From: Calothrix sp. NIES-4105
GTDB taxonomy: Bacteria; Cyanobacteriota; Cyanobacteriia; Cyanobacteriales; Nostocaceae
Length of the DNA stretch: 64,000 bases
Direction of reading: 5' to 3'
Assembly (NCBI RefSeq): GCF_002368415.1
Contig: NZ_AP018290.1
Coordinates: forward strand, 7,555,717-7,619,716
Made by a program: the position numbers and the translations under genes. Under the pieces are notes generated by a model that saw only the letters and a list, made by a program, of their open reading frames with translations, had not been told where the DNA came from and made no database searches. Every line of letters begins with the position of its first letter. The stretch's first letter is position 1. Positions 19,021 through 28,000 of the stretch are shown piece by piece.

Positions 19021-19080
19021 TCTTCTCTTCTTTGTGTCCTACCCTGCGGGAAATCCTCCGGATTATGTGCCTTTGTGGTT
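19021..19080. repeat. Dispersed repeat, CCTACCCTGCGGGAAATCC type
   Basis: A ~55-bp sequence containing TTTGTGTCCTACCCTGCGGG is almost identical, in reverse complement, to the element at 30225-30284 that interrupts a DUF4253 gene. It is a composite of the TTTGTGTCC...CTTTGTGGTT arms and a CCCGCAGGG-rich centre. Confidence 0.88.
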
Positions 19081-19086
19081 ATATAT

Positions 19087-19812
19087 ATGATAATCTTGTT
19101 CACTTTTATAACTTTACTGTCTCTAACCCTAAAAAATCATCATCCCATCACATTTTTTATCACAAAAAATCGTCAAGACTGGCTTTTAGATTTTATTGGC
19201 TTATTCTTCCAAGGAATAATCATCCCTGTTTTGCAAATCACATTAGTCTTTCAACTTTATAACTACCTACTCCCCAACTTAAAATCAACACTCTCATTAC
19301 ATCCATTAATAGCATTTTGCCTCAGCTTTATTCTTGTAGACTACCTGTACTACTGGAATCATCGTTTATTCCACACCCCTTTATTATGGTCAGTGCATAA
19401 AGTTCACCACACAGTAACAGCAATGGATGTAGTAGGAACATCGCGCAATACTTTATGGACAAGCTTGTTAATACTGTATTTGTGGGTTCATCCTTTATTT
19501 ATTTATTTCTTACAAGACCCAACATGGTATATATTCGGCGCCAGTTTAACATCAGCTTTAGACTTATGGCGCCATAGTATATTTACACCACAACCAAAAT
19601 CTATAATTTATCGTTTACTTTCACCCTGGTTAATTTTACCGCAAGACCATGCATGGCATCACGCGCGTAATTATAGTGGCGGTAATTATGGAGCAAACTT
19701 TAAAATATGGGATAAAATACACGGAACATATTGCCATAATGAATTAAAGCCAGAGATTTTAGGCACTATATCAAATCTGAGTTTAACTCAAAAACTATTT
19801 TTACCCTTTTAA
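19087..19812 (+). CDS. Sterol desaturase / fatty-acid hydroxylase superfamily membrane protein
   Basis: The 241-residue protein has about four membrane helices and the His clusters of the membrane diiron hydroxylase superfamily: H92-x3-H96 (HRLFH), HKVHH at 104-108 and a C-terminal HAWHHARN. These enzymes hydroxylate or desaturate lipids or other hydrophobic chains. The position between the third Rieske gene and an acyltransferase suggests action on an acyl chain or terpenoid made by the cluster. An upstream GTG at 19075 is possible, but ATG 19087 is preferred. Confidence 0.88.
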   Translation: MIILFTFITLLSLTLKNHHPITFFITKNRQDWLLDFIGLFFQGIIIPVLQITLVFQLYNYLLPNLKSTLSLHPLIAFCLSFILVDYLYYWNHRLFHTPLLWSVHKVHHTVTAMDVVGTSRNTLWTSLLILYLWVHPLFIYFLQDPTWYIFGASLTSALDLWRHSIFTPQPKSIIYRLLSPWLILPQDHAWHHARNYSGGNYGANFKIWDKIHGTYCHNELKPEILGTISNLSLTQKLFLPF

Positions 19813-19827
19813 TTATCTTTCATAACT

Positions 19828-20466
19828 ATGAATACAGAACCTATAAAATCAGAGATTAATAAAGGCATGACTTTTCTAAGTACAATGCTTGCTTTTTTCC
19901 CAGCCTTAGTGATGCTGATGATATTTGTCTCATTTCTGGGAATTTGCTATAAACCAGGAATTTTCACTATCATAACCCTGCTCTTTTCTATTTATATCTT
20001 TCCTTTACTAGTTTATCAAATACACAATAAATTTTTCCCGATACAAGAAGGCATTAGTTATCTTTGTGGAAGAGAATATTCACCGTGGTGGGGCAGTCAT
20101 CAAATCCAATCTATATATATCACCTTTCCTGTATTTGAAGCAATCTTACGCCTAATACCAGGAGCATTTTCTTCATGGCTAAGATTATGGGGTTCATCAG
20201 TTGGGAAAAATATTTACTGGACACCGAAATTAGAAATAGCCGATAGAGGATTAATAGAAGTAGGTGATAATGTTGTGTTTGGTCATGGAGTTGGAATATA
20301 TGCTCATATTATCAAACCCAAAAAAGAAAATTTACTTTTATATGTCAAAAAAGTAAAAATTGGTAGCAATGTTTTTATCGGCGCCTGCAATAACATCGCA
20401 CCAGGAGTAAATATTAACAATAACACCTACATACCCATATCTGCCACCTTTCCCATAGTAAAATAA
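19828..20466 (+). CDS. Membrane-anchored hexapeptide-repeat acyltransferase
   Basis: The 212-residue protein has two N-terminal membrane helices (about residues 14-40 and 42-65). A C-terminal left-handed beta-helix with hexapeptide-like turns follows (VGKNIYW, LIEVGDNVVFGHGVGIYAH, VKIGSNVFIGACNNIAPGV). Such proteins transfer acyl groups. It starts 15 bp after the hydroxylase gene, so the two are probably one transcript. The C-terminus is short compared with full LbetaH transferases and is followed at once by a hairpin. Confidence 0.75.
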   Translation: MNTEPIKSEINKGMTFLSTMLAFFPALVMLMIFVSFLGICYKPGIFTIITLLFSIYIFPLLVYQIHNKFFPIQEGISYLCGREYSPWWGSHQIQSIYITFPVFEAILRLIPGAFSSWLRLWGSSVGKNIYWTPKLEIADRGLIEVGDNVVFGHGVGIYAHIIKPKKENLLLYVKKVKIGSNVFIGACNNIAPGVNINNNTYIPISATFPIVK

Positions 20467-20469
20467 GTG

Positions 20470-20490
20470 GAACAGGCATCCTGCCTGTTC
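20470..20490. repeat. Hairpin GAACAGGCA/TGCCTGTTC
   Basis: A 9-bp perfect inverted repeat with a 3-bp loop lies between the acyltransferase stop (20466) and the GH3 start (20503). It is related to the other 'GGCAGGATGCC' hairpins in the window and may modulate downstream expression. Confidence 0.85.
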
Positions 20491-20502
20491 AATATTGAAT
20501 TT

Positions 20503-21993
20503 ATGCGTATACTTATACAACTTTTTGCTAAACTCTTTGCTCCTGCTACAAATAGATTTTATCGCGCGCTTCAAAACCCCGAACTCGCACAAAAAAATCT
20601 ACAAAAAGAACTTTTTCAACGTTTTACTAAAAGCGAATATGGAAAATCATTAAATATCACATCTTTAAATAACTGGCGCCAAATACCTATTGTTGAATAC
20701 CAAGATATCCAAACTAAACTCAACCAACTCACTCATGAACCAATTATTTTTTATGAGAAAACATCAGGAAGTCGTAGTGCAGCAAAATTAATTCCTTATA
20801 CTCAATCATTGCGTCGTTCGTTTAATCATATGTTTTGTGTATGGGCACATGATTTAATTGTTAATGGTTCCAAGTTCTCTACTGGAAAAATTTATTTCTG
20901 TATTTCACCACAGCTAACCCAACCGACAGATGTTACAACTCTAGAAGATGACTCCCAATATCTTGACGGTTGGTTACGCCTTGCTCTAAGTCCTTTTTTA
21001 GTATCACCTTCAGGAATACAGCATATACACAATGCTGAAGAATTTAAACACAAGCTTTCCCAGGCGCTATTACTTGCAGAAGACCTAGAAATAATCTCAA
21101 TATGGAGTCCTAGTTTTCTGAAAGTTATGCTTGACTATATACAGTCTCATCATAAACAACTAGCTTCTGAGTTAAAAGCTAAGATATCAGCCGAACGTTA
21201 TAACTTACTACTAGAAACTCCAGAATATAGTAAACTCTGGCGCCAGCTAAAACTTATTTCATGTTGGGACAGCGCTAACGCTGCGGATGGCGCCGAAATG
21301 CTAAGAAAACTTTTCCCAGATGTATTAGTGCAGGGTAAGGGACTTTTAGCAACCGAGGCGCCTATGACTATTCCCCTTATCGCAGCAAACGGATGTGTGC
21401 CAATGCTAGATGAGGTGTTTTTCGAGTTTGAAGACAAAAAAGGTAATATATACCTTCTTCACGAACTTCAAAAAGGAGAAGTATACGAAATTATTATTTC
21501 TCAAAAAGGTGGATTATACCGTTACCGTATTAAAGACCGAGTTCGCGTTACCCATTTCTACCAAGCAACACCCTGTCTTGAGTTTATCGGACGCACAAAA
21601 GAAGTTAGTGATTTAGTTGGGGAAAAACTACACTCTGAGTTCGTCCGTCAAGTACTTAATAATTTACCTCTTACAGAAACCAGCTTTAAAAGTTTCATAC
21701 CTACACACTTCCCAACAGCTAGGTATATCCTTTTACTAGATATGGCAAACACAGATATTAATGAACTTGCCCAAAAATTAGATATATTGCTGCAACAGTC
21801 TCACCAATATCGTCATGCAAGACTTTTAGGACAACTGGCGCCACCCCAAATTATAGTAAACCCGCGCGTCGCAGAAATTCTTAGCTTGCACAAAACGCGC
21901 TCAGGTAAAAAATGGGGTGATTTAAAACACGATATTCTTGGTACGGCGCCTATTAGCAAAGAATTATTAAGCGAATTGAATAATTTTTTTTAA
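20503..21993 (+). CDS. GH3-family acyl-acid amido synthetase-like enzyme
   Basis: The 496-residue protein belongs to the GH3 adenylating family, first known from plant auxin and jasmonate conjugation. It shows a phosphate-binding-type loop TSGSRS at residues 87-92, followed by KLIPYT, and later EVFFEF, YRYRIKDRVRV and CLEFIGRTKEVSDLVGEKL. These enzymes activate a carboxylate with ATP and join it to an amine. It closes the cluster and could form an amide between the oxidised acid and an amino compound. The ATG at 20503 is chosen because the upstream GTG lies within a hairpin. Confidence 0.85.
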   Translation: MRILIQLFAKLFAPATNRFYRALQNPELAQKNLQKELFQRFTKSEYGKSLNITSLNNWRQIPIVEYQDIQTKLNQLTHEPIIFYEKTSGSRSAAKLIPYTQSLRRSFNHMFCVWAHDLIVNGSKFSTGKIYFCISPQLTQPTDVTTLEDDSQYLDGWLRLALSPFLVSPSGIQHIHNAEEFKHKLSQALLLAEDLEIISIWSPSFLKVMLDYIQSHHKQLASELKAKISAERYNLLLETPEYSKLWRQLKLISCWDSANAADGAEMLRKLFPDVLVQGKGLLATEAPMTIPLIAANGCVPMLDEVFFEFEDKKGNIYLLHELQKGEVYEIIISQKGGLYRYRIKDRVRVTHFYQATPCLEFIGRTKEVSDLVGEKLHSEFVRQVLNNLPLTETSFKSFIPTHFPTARYILLLDMANTDINELAQKLDILLQQSHQYRHARLLGQLAPPQIIVNPRVAEILSLHKTRSGKKWGDLKHDILGTAPISKELLSELNNFF

Positions 21994-22020
21994 ACTACTT
22001 GTCGTAACGTGCGGGGCAGG

Positions 22021-22671
22021 TTAACCTGCTCTGACGGCGGTTACAACAGAATCTATCAGTAAATCTCCTGTTTTGACACGTAAATCTTGAATTGCTTGAT
22101 GAAAAACTGTAACAGCATCTTGCGGTTTGGTTTGCCTGCCCATTTTGAATGCGTCGGATACAACCATATCGCAAGAATCTGCTGATAAAACTCGACGACA
22201 TATTAAATCAAAATCTTTTACACTAATAAGATGAGCCATTAGCTGTTCCAAGGTGATGACTCGTTTTTGTAACCTTTGCTTAACGCTATCAAAGTTAGAT
22301 GAAGCTAATGTTTTTAAAAATCGCTTGTCTGATGTAAGTAAATAAAAATCTTGCTCTAATTCAGTAGCTGCAACAAGTAAAGCTTCACCTACATCGATAC
22401 CATCAGTAGACGCGAGCATTTCAAATTCAATAGTATTACTGATAGCAGATTGGTCAATAATATTACAAGCATTTGCTATTTGTTTGGCTCTTTCTATACT
22501 TGTCGCTCTAAAGTTTCGACTAATTTTCTGGGAACCACTAAAAACCTTTGCCGCAGTTGGCAAAATCCTGATATTTTCACTTTTAATATTTAAGCTAGCA
22601 AGCATTTCCCAGAATAATTGGTAAGCCGCTAGCTTCAAAATTATATCATTGTCAGTAAAATATAATAGCAA
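22021..22671 (-). CDS. PIN-like domain protein paired with a metallopeptidase
   Basis: The 216-residue protein begins LLYFTDNDIILKLAAY. An acidic FTDNDI near the N-terminus, GIDVGEALLV in the middle and LLTSDKRFLKTL later resemble the scattered acidic residues of PIN nucleases, with TSDKR the most recognisable. It starts with TTG preceded by AGGAG at about 7 bp, 37 bp behind the metallopeptidase stop, so the two form an operon. A role as the toxin or effector controlled by the peptidase is inferred from this pairing. Confidence 0.6.
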   Translation of the reverse strand: MLLYFTDNDIILKLAAYQLFWEMLASLNIKSENIRILPTAAKVFSGSQKISRNFRATSIERAKQIANACNIIDQSAISNTIEFEMLASTDGIDVGEALLVAATELEQDFYLLTSDKRFLKTLASSNFDSVKQRLQKRVITLEQLMAHLISVKDFDLICRRVLSADSCDMVVSDAFKMGRQTKPQDAVTVFHQAIQDLRVKTGDLLIDSVVTAVRAG

Positions 22672-22708
22672 AGACTTGCTCCTACCTCACTCCTTTACAC
22701 AGGAGAAA

Positions 22709-23692
22709 TTATACTCCTGTAACAAGTCTAAGATATTCTTCGCTGTCTGCATCTAACATTTCCCAATCTAGCTGCTTGTCTAGATAGCTATTAATCTTGA
22801 CCGATGCATTTATAACAGGCTCAAGAATTTTGAGGGCGCCACCTCCAATTTTCCATTCATTCCTCTGCAAAGCATAATTTAATACCAAGGCACTGGCGTC
22901 TACCGCGTCTTTATTAGCTAACTGACGCACCATTCGTGTTAGTTGTATTGAGTCACCCATTTGACCCCATGTATATTTATTTTGTTCACCAAAAAGAATC
23001 GTTTCGGCAAACTCATTTGCTTCTTGCTCTTCAAAGTCTTGTGCTTCTTTCGTTATTTTTTCATCAATCAAAACACCATCTTGAACGTGACCCTTGGCAA
23101 AATGACCTATTTCATGAAGAATTATGAAAAGTAAGTAAGCAGAGTACTTTCGATTAGAGCTAAGTACGATGACTGGACGATTATTAATTATTGCTGCCAT
23201 ACCGTCCATCTTAAGAGTTGTTTTTGGGAACTCAGAGAAATGAACCACTGGTAGACCAATGTCCCAGCAATAATCAAGAACAGCATCAAGGTTTATACAA
23301 GGATTCTTACTTAAAATTGCGTGACTAATTTTGGATGCGTCCTCTGGTATACCTTGAAAAGGTTTTATACAGGCGTGTGCGACCATTTCCGCAACGCGAG
23401 TTGCTAGCCCTTGAGCAACAATCAATCGATTTTCGCTACTTTTCTGCATTTTCTTAAATCTAGGGCTAGTAATTTGTTTAAAAGTAATGGGGGCATCAGG
23501 GTCAAGAACAGATGCCATATTCAGCCCTAAACGTTTCGCAATACGCCCTGCTGCCTCTAAAACCGCTACAGGGTTGTTTTCAAGCGATCCATCCCACCAT
23601 TCTGGTAGTGCTTTTTCTTGAATGAACCTTGGTGGCAATCCTATCGCATACAGCCGCTTGTACAGCGTTGGCATTTCAAGGGTCTTACTCAT
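22709..23692 (-). CDS. ImmA/IrrE-type metallo-endopeptidase
   Basis: The 327-residue protein has an HEIGH zinc site at residues 193-197 followed by a downstream acidic cluster (EEQEANEFAETIL). This matches ImmA/IrrE peptidases, which cleave repressors in mobile-element and stress responses. The first ~90 residues have no clear helix-turn-helix. ATG 23692 is preceded by AAGGAGG, a strong ribosome binding site, so the longer start at 23716 is rejected. It is the first gene of a two-gene unit with a PIN-like protein. Confidence 0.8.
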   Translation of the reverse strand: MSKTLEMPTLYKRLYAIGLPPRFIQEKALPEWWDGSLENNPVAVLEAAGRIAKRLGLNMASVLDPDAPITFKQITSPRFKKMQKSSENRLIVAQGLATRVAEMVAHACIKPFQGIPEDASKISHAILSKNPCINLDAVLDYCWDIGLPVVHFSEFPKTTLKMDGMAAIINNRPVIVLSSNRKYSAYLLFIILHEIGHFAKGHVQDGVLIDEKITKEAQDFEEQEANEFAETILFGEQNKYTWGQMGDSIQLTRMVRQLANKDAVDASALVLNYALQRNEWKIGGGALKILEPVINASVKINSYLDKQLDWEMLDADSEEYLRLVTGV

Positions 23693-23716
23693 ATTTCCCT
23701 CCTTGCCTAAAATCAA

Positions 23717-24071
23717 ATCTTTAACCCTTTACTTATAGTTTCAGAATTATAGTTGATGTCTTTATCTATATATCTTAATGTGTACTAGAAAACAGTTTTA
23801 ATACTTAGCAGAAAATATACTTAAAATTACATTAACTTTAGAATATTAAACTTAAGTCATTCATAGTACATGTATATTTATATGATAATGTAATGGCGCC
23901 TGATAATCAATATGCCATATGTAATTTAAATTATTTTGTGGGATATCTTGTGGGATATCTTGTGGGATGGGCGTCCTCGCCCGTCCCAAAATATATACCC
24001 GCTCCGATTTAAAACGGGGCGGGTTTATGAGATTGTTTGTTGATGTTGGGGTTGGTTGGTTAGGGGCGCCC
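23717..24071. repeat. Intergenic region with tandem and inverted repeats
   Basis: From 23936 there are two copies of TTGTGGGATATC and then the hairpin GGGATGGGCG..CGCCCGTCCC (about 23962-23987). A second hairpin, CCCGCTCCG..CGGGGCGGG, lies at about 23998-24026. The hairpins are typical dispersed cyanobacterial repeats and could terminate the PRC gene. The A+T-rich stretch to the left, 23717-23930, shows no gene. Confidence 0.8.
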
Positions 24072-25034
24072 CTACGGTTCGTCGTATTCGGGTTGTTTTT
24101 GTCTGACTTTTTCGGGGATGTTTAACGGGGTTGGCGCCTCGTCATCCCAAGCGTCGCGGTCTAGGTCTTCGTCTTCGTATTCAATAACTGGTTTTGGTGG
24201 TTCTAGCTTTGCTGTTTTTTCGTATTTGTCTTTACCACTAGCTTCACTCCAGTTATCGTCTTCGTCGTCGTCATCGTAACGGGGTGCTGGTTCATACGAC
24301 GCGCGCGCTTCCATGACCCGGCGTTTTGGCGCTGGTTCGTAGTCGTCTTCATCCCATGCTGGTTCTTCGACTCGTTCGGGGGTGCGAACTTTTGCCATTG
24401 GTGCTTCAAGTGGTATACCGCTAGGAAGTTGTTTACCTGGATCGACTGCACGAGGTTGAGCGTAGTATTCGTCGTCACCACTTCTATCCCAAGGCGCCCG
24501 ACCAATACCCAAACGTTCGAGTAAACCAACTGATAATTGTGTCAATCGTTCTTCGGCGCCTTCAAATACAATCAGACGGTTGGGACCTGTGCTGACAATT
24601 TCGTCGATTGATAATTCGTATGTACTTAAAACTTGTTCAGGTAGTTGAGGTAGTCCAACTGAGGCAATAACTATTGTTAATAGTTTGCCGTTTTTTGTAT
24701 CAAATTTAAAGCCACGTACCCGACCTAAAGCTTCACCTGTTTCGGTGATAACTTCCCAATTTACCAGGTTGCTGAAAGCATCAACATCAATGTCTTCGAT
24801 AGCATCTTCATTGTCTACTAAGATAACGTCAGCCATTTTTCTAACGCTATCTAAGTACATGTAACGAGGCACACCGGAAACGGAAATCAGGCTGTCTCGT
24901 AGGCTAAATGCCACAACCTCACGTTGGTCAACGTCTACCCATACCTGACTAATAATACCTAGTCTCCTGGCATCGCCAGTGACTACCTGTGTGTTTAAAA
25001 TATCCGAGCGTCTAATAGTTTGTTCTGAGGTCAT
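24072..25034 (-). CDS. PRC-barrel domain protein downstream of smc
   Basis: The 320-residue protein has two PRC-barrel-like beta modules (about residues 8-80 and 90-165; GDARRLGIISQVWVD and TGEALGRVRGFKFD). They are followed by a long acidic, proline-rich, probably disordered tail (DDDDEDDNWSE, DEDLDRDAWDDE). PRC barrels often bind proteins or RNA. It follows smc by 60 bp in the same direction, an arrangement common in cyanobacteria, so a link to chromosome organisation or division is plausible but unproven. Confidence 0.85.
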   Translation of the reverse strand: MTSEQTIRRSDILNTQVVTGDARRLGIISQVWVDVDQREVVAFSLRDSLISVSGVPRYMYLDSVRKMADVILVDNEDAIEDIDVDAFSNLVNWEVITETGEALGRVRGFKFDTKNGKLLTIVIASVGLPQLPEQVLSTYELSIDEIVSTGPNRLIVFEGAEERLTQLSVGLLERLGIGRAPWDRSGDDEYYAQPRAVDPGKQLPSGIPLEAPMAKVRTPERVEEPAWDEDDYEPAPKRRVMEARASYEPAPRYDDDDEDDNWSEASGKDKYEKTAKLEPPKPVIEYEDEDLDRDAWDDEAPTPLNIPEKVRQKQPEYDEP

Positions 25035-25094
25035 TCTAATACCGAGTCCCGATTCTCGAATCCGGTTAATCTATACACTATTATTAACAAAAAC

Positions 25095-28000
25095 TCAAGC
25101 CGATGTATGTTCGGATTTGAGCTTGATTCCCAAAACTTGAGTATAAGCTCCTCTCGCTTGAGTAACACCGATTGTGCGTTCGGCTGATTCTATCATTGGG
25201 CGCCGTAAACTAACAACTATGAATTGTGCTAATTGCGCCTGTTGTTTAACCATTTTAGCTAATCGTTCTACATTTGCCCCATCTAAAAACATATCTACTT
25301 CATCAAAAGCGTAAAAAGGTGATGGACGGTACTTTTGCAGGGCGAAAATAAAGCTTAATGCTGTTAGGGATTTTTCTCCCCCTGACATTGAAGCTAGACG
25401 CTGTACAGGTTTGCCTTTCGGATGTGCCACAAGATTCAAGCCGCTATTAAATGGGTCTTCGGGGTTATCTAATTGTAAATAACCATCACCCTCGGAAAGC
25501 GTCGCGAAAATTGATTGAAAGTTTTCATTTACAGCATCGAATGATTCTTTAAACGCGCGTTGACGCAATGTAGTAAAGTTTTCAATTCGTAGTAGTAGCT
25601 CTGTACGTTCACCTTCTAAAGTTTCTAATTTTTGCGTTAATTCCTGCAAGCGATTTTGGGTACGGTCATATTGCTCAAGTGCGAGCATGTTTACTGGTTC
25701 CATCGCTTGCATTCGCTTACTCAGACTTTTAAGCTCTTTTTGTAGTTCCTCTAAATCTACTTTACCGGGTACTTCGGGCAAAGGGTTCGGCAAATCTTGG
25801 GAAATCGTTCGCAACTGCTCTTGTACGTTAGTTAGCTCTTCTCTTGCTTTGAGTTGAGACTCCTGTAATTTTTGAACTTCCCACTCAATTTGCTGTTGAC
25901 GCAATAAATGCGCGCGTAACTCAGCTTCCAATGTATCGCGTTTTTTCTTCTCTTCTCCCAGGTTTGCTTCGAGTTGGGTTAAAGTCGCGCGTGTTTGTTC
26001 TATTTGAGTGCTGAGTGCTGTTAATTCTGTAGAGACGCGAAATTTCGCGTCTCTACAGTTGGTTTGGTCTTGTTGGTATTGAGTTATACGTGCTTCTGAT
26101 TCTTGGATGCGTTCGGTTAGACGGGTAAATTGTGATTCTAGGTTGGTTAAACGCTGTTCAGCTTCCCGTAATGCAGTTTCACGCTGTCTTAATTGTTGCT
26201 CGTTATTTTTAATAAGAGCTTGAACTTGTTGCCATTCGCTTGGTGTTTGTTCTGCTTCTAAAGTTGAAAGCGTTTGCCGTAACTGTGCTAATTGTTCTTC
26301 TTGACTAGGTAATGAGCTATCTAATATTTCTAAACGCGATTGAGCAGTGCTAAATTTATTCTGGTTTTGAGAAAGTTGAGATTTTGCACTCTCTACTTGC
26401 CCTGTGAGGTTTTTAACATCACGTTGTAACTGTTCTAACCGCAGTTGCTGTTCGCGTTTGGCTTGACGGCTTTCTGTTAATTCTTGTGACAATTGCTTGA
26501 CACGCGCGCTCATTAACGTGATTGCTTCACCACATCTTTCTAAAACGCGCTCAATCTCATTCAAACGCTGTTTTAATAATCTTACTTCTTCAGTATCTCC
26601 TGTTTCCGGCGCCCCAAATCGTAATTGTGAGCGTTGTCCAGTGCTACCCCCTGTCATTGCACCACTGGGTTCGAGTAATTCTCCATCAAGGGTGACTATA
26701 CGATATTTACCTAAATGCGCGCGCGCAGTGTTAAGACTTTCAAAAACAACCGTTCCACCAAATACATAACCAAAAACATCACGGTAACGGTTTTCTGTCT
26801 CTATTAAATTAACTGCTAAATCAATAAAACCGTTTGCATATCTTAAATCACTTAGCGAAGGTGTTCTCGGTACTTGAATTTTATTTAATGGTAGAAAAGT
26901 TGCTCTACCCGCGCGACGCTGTTTGAGTAACTCAATAAGAGCTGCACCAACTGAGTCATCTTCGACTACAATATTCGCTAACCTGCCACCAGCAGCTATT
27001 TCTAAAGCAACTTGATATTGCGCTTCGACTCTTCCTAACTCAGCAACCAGTCCGCAAACCCCAGGTATACCTGATTGTAATATCAACTTACTGGCGCCGG
27101 TTCCTTGTACATCTTGTTGCGCTTGTGCTTGTGCTTCTAATTTGTCTAACTGTCTTGTTTTATCACGCTGTTCTGCTAAAAGACGCTTTTGCGTTTCCTG
27201 CTGTAACTGTAATTCCTGTTCGGTAGCGCTGAGGTTTTGTGCTAAATCTTGAATAGGTTGATTAGAATTATTAACTTCTGCTTGAAGTTGGGATAGATGA
27301 GTTTGTTTTTCGGCTAATTCTGGCTCAATACGCTCTAATAATTGAGTCTGCTCTTGAATTTGCGACAATAACTGTGTATTACGTTCTTGCAACTGCGCTT
27401 GTTCAGTCCGCTGTGGTTCAAGAGTTTGCAGTAAAGTTTCAATTTGACGGTTGAGTGCTGTTTGCTGTTGCACCCAAGCTTCCGAAGCTTCCGCAACAGT
27501 AGCAGCAGTTGCGCGCGATTCTTCTAAAGCTGTTTGTGATAACGCGCGTTGCTGCTGACAATATAATATAGATTGCTGCTCTAAAGTTTGGGCTTCGGTG
27601 ATTTGCTGCAAATTTTGTTTATGCTGCTCAATTTCGGACTGAGTACTTTGTAACTTCCTACCTGTTTCTTGCTGCGAGGATTGTAATTCATTTTGCTGAC
27701 GAGTTAGCTGTTTTCGTTCAGCTTCTTGGTTTGCCAACTGTGACTGTGCAGCTAGTAACTGTTCATCACCCAAAGATTTTAGGTGCAGATTAAGTTGTTC
27801 GAGTTCAATATTCTTTGTGGCAATTTGATTATTTAAATTAGTCAACTGCTCACCAAGTTCAACACTTTGCTTATCTCCAGCTTGAATTTGCATCTGTAAG
27901 CGTTCCTGATGATTTTGCAGCGTTCGCCATGATAATACAACTTCCCACTTCTGCTTTTCCAGAAATTCAACGCGAAACTTCTGATATCTTTCCGCTTTAG

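Noticed and set aside
12387-21993. Saxitoxin-type gene cluster
   Set aside because: Rieske oxygenases, a ferredoxin and a sterol-desaturase-like gene recall saxitoxin tailoring genes, but the core genes (sxtA, sxtG, sxtB types) are absent and the Rieske sequences differ.
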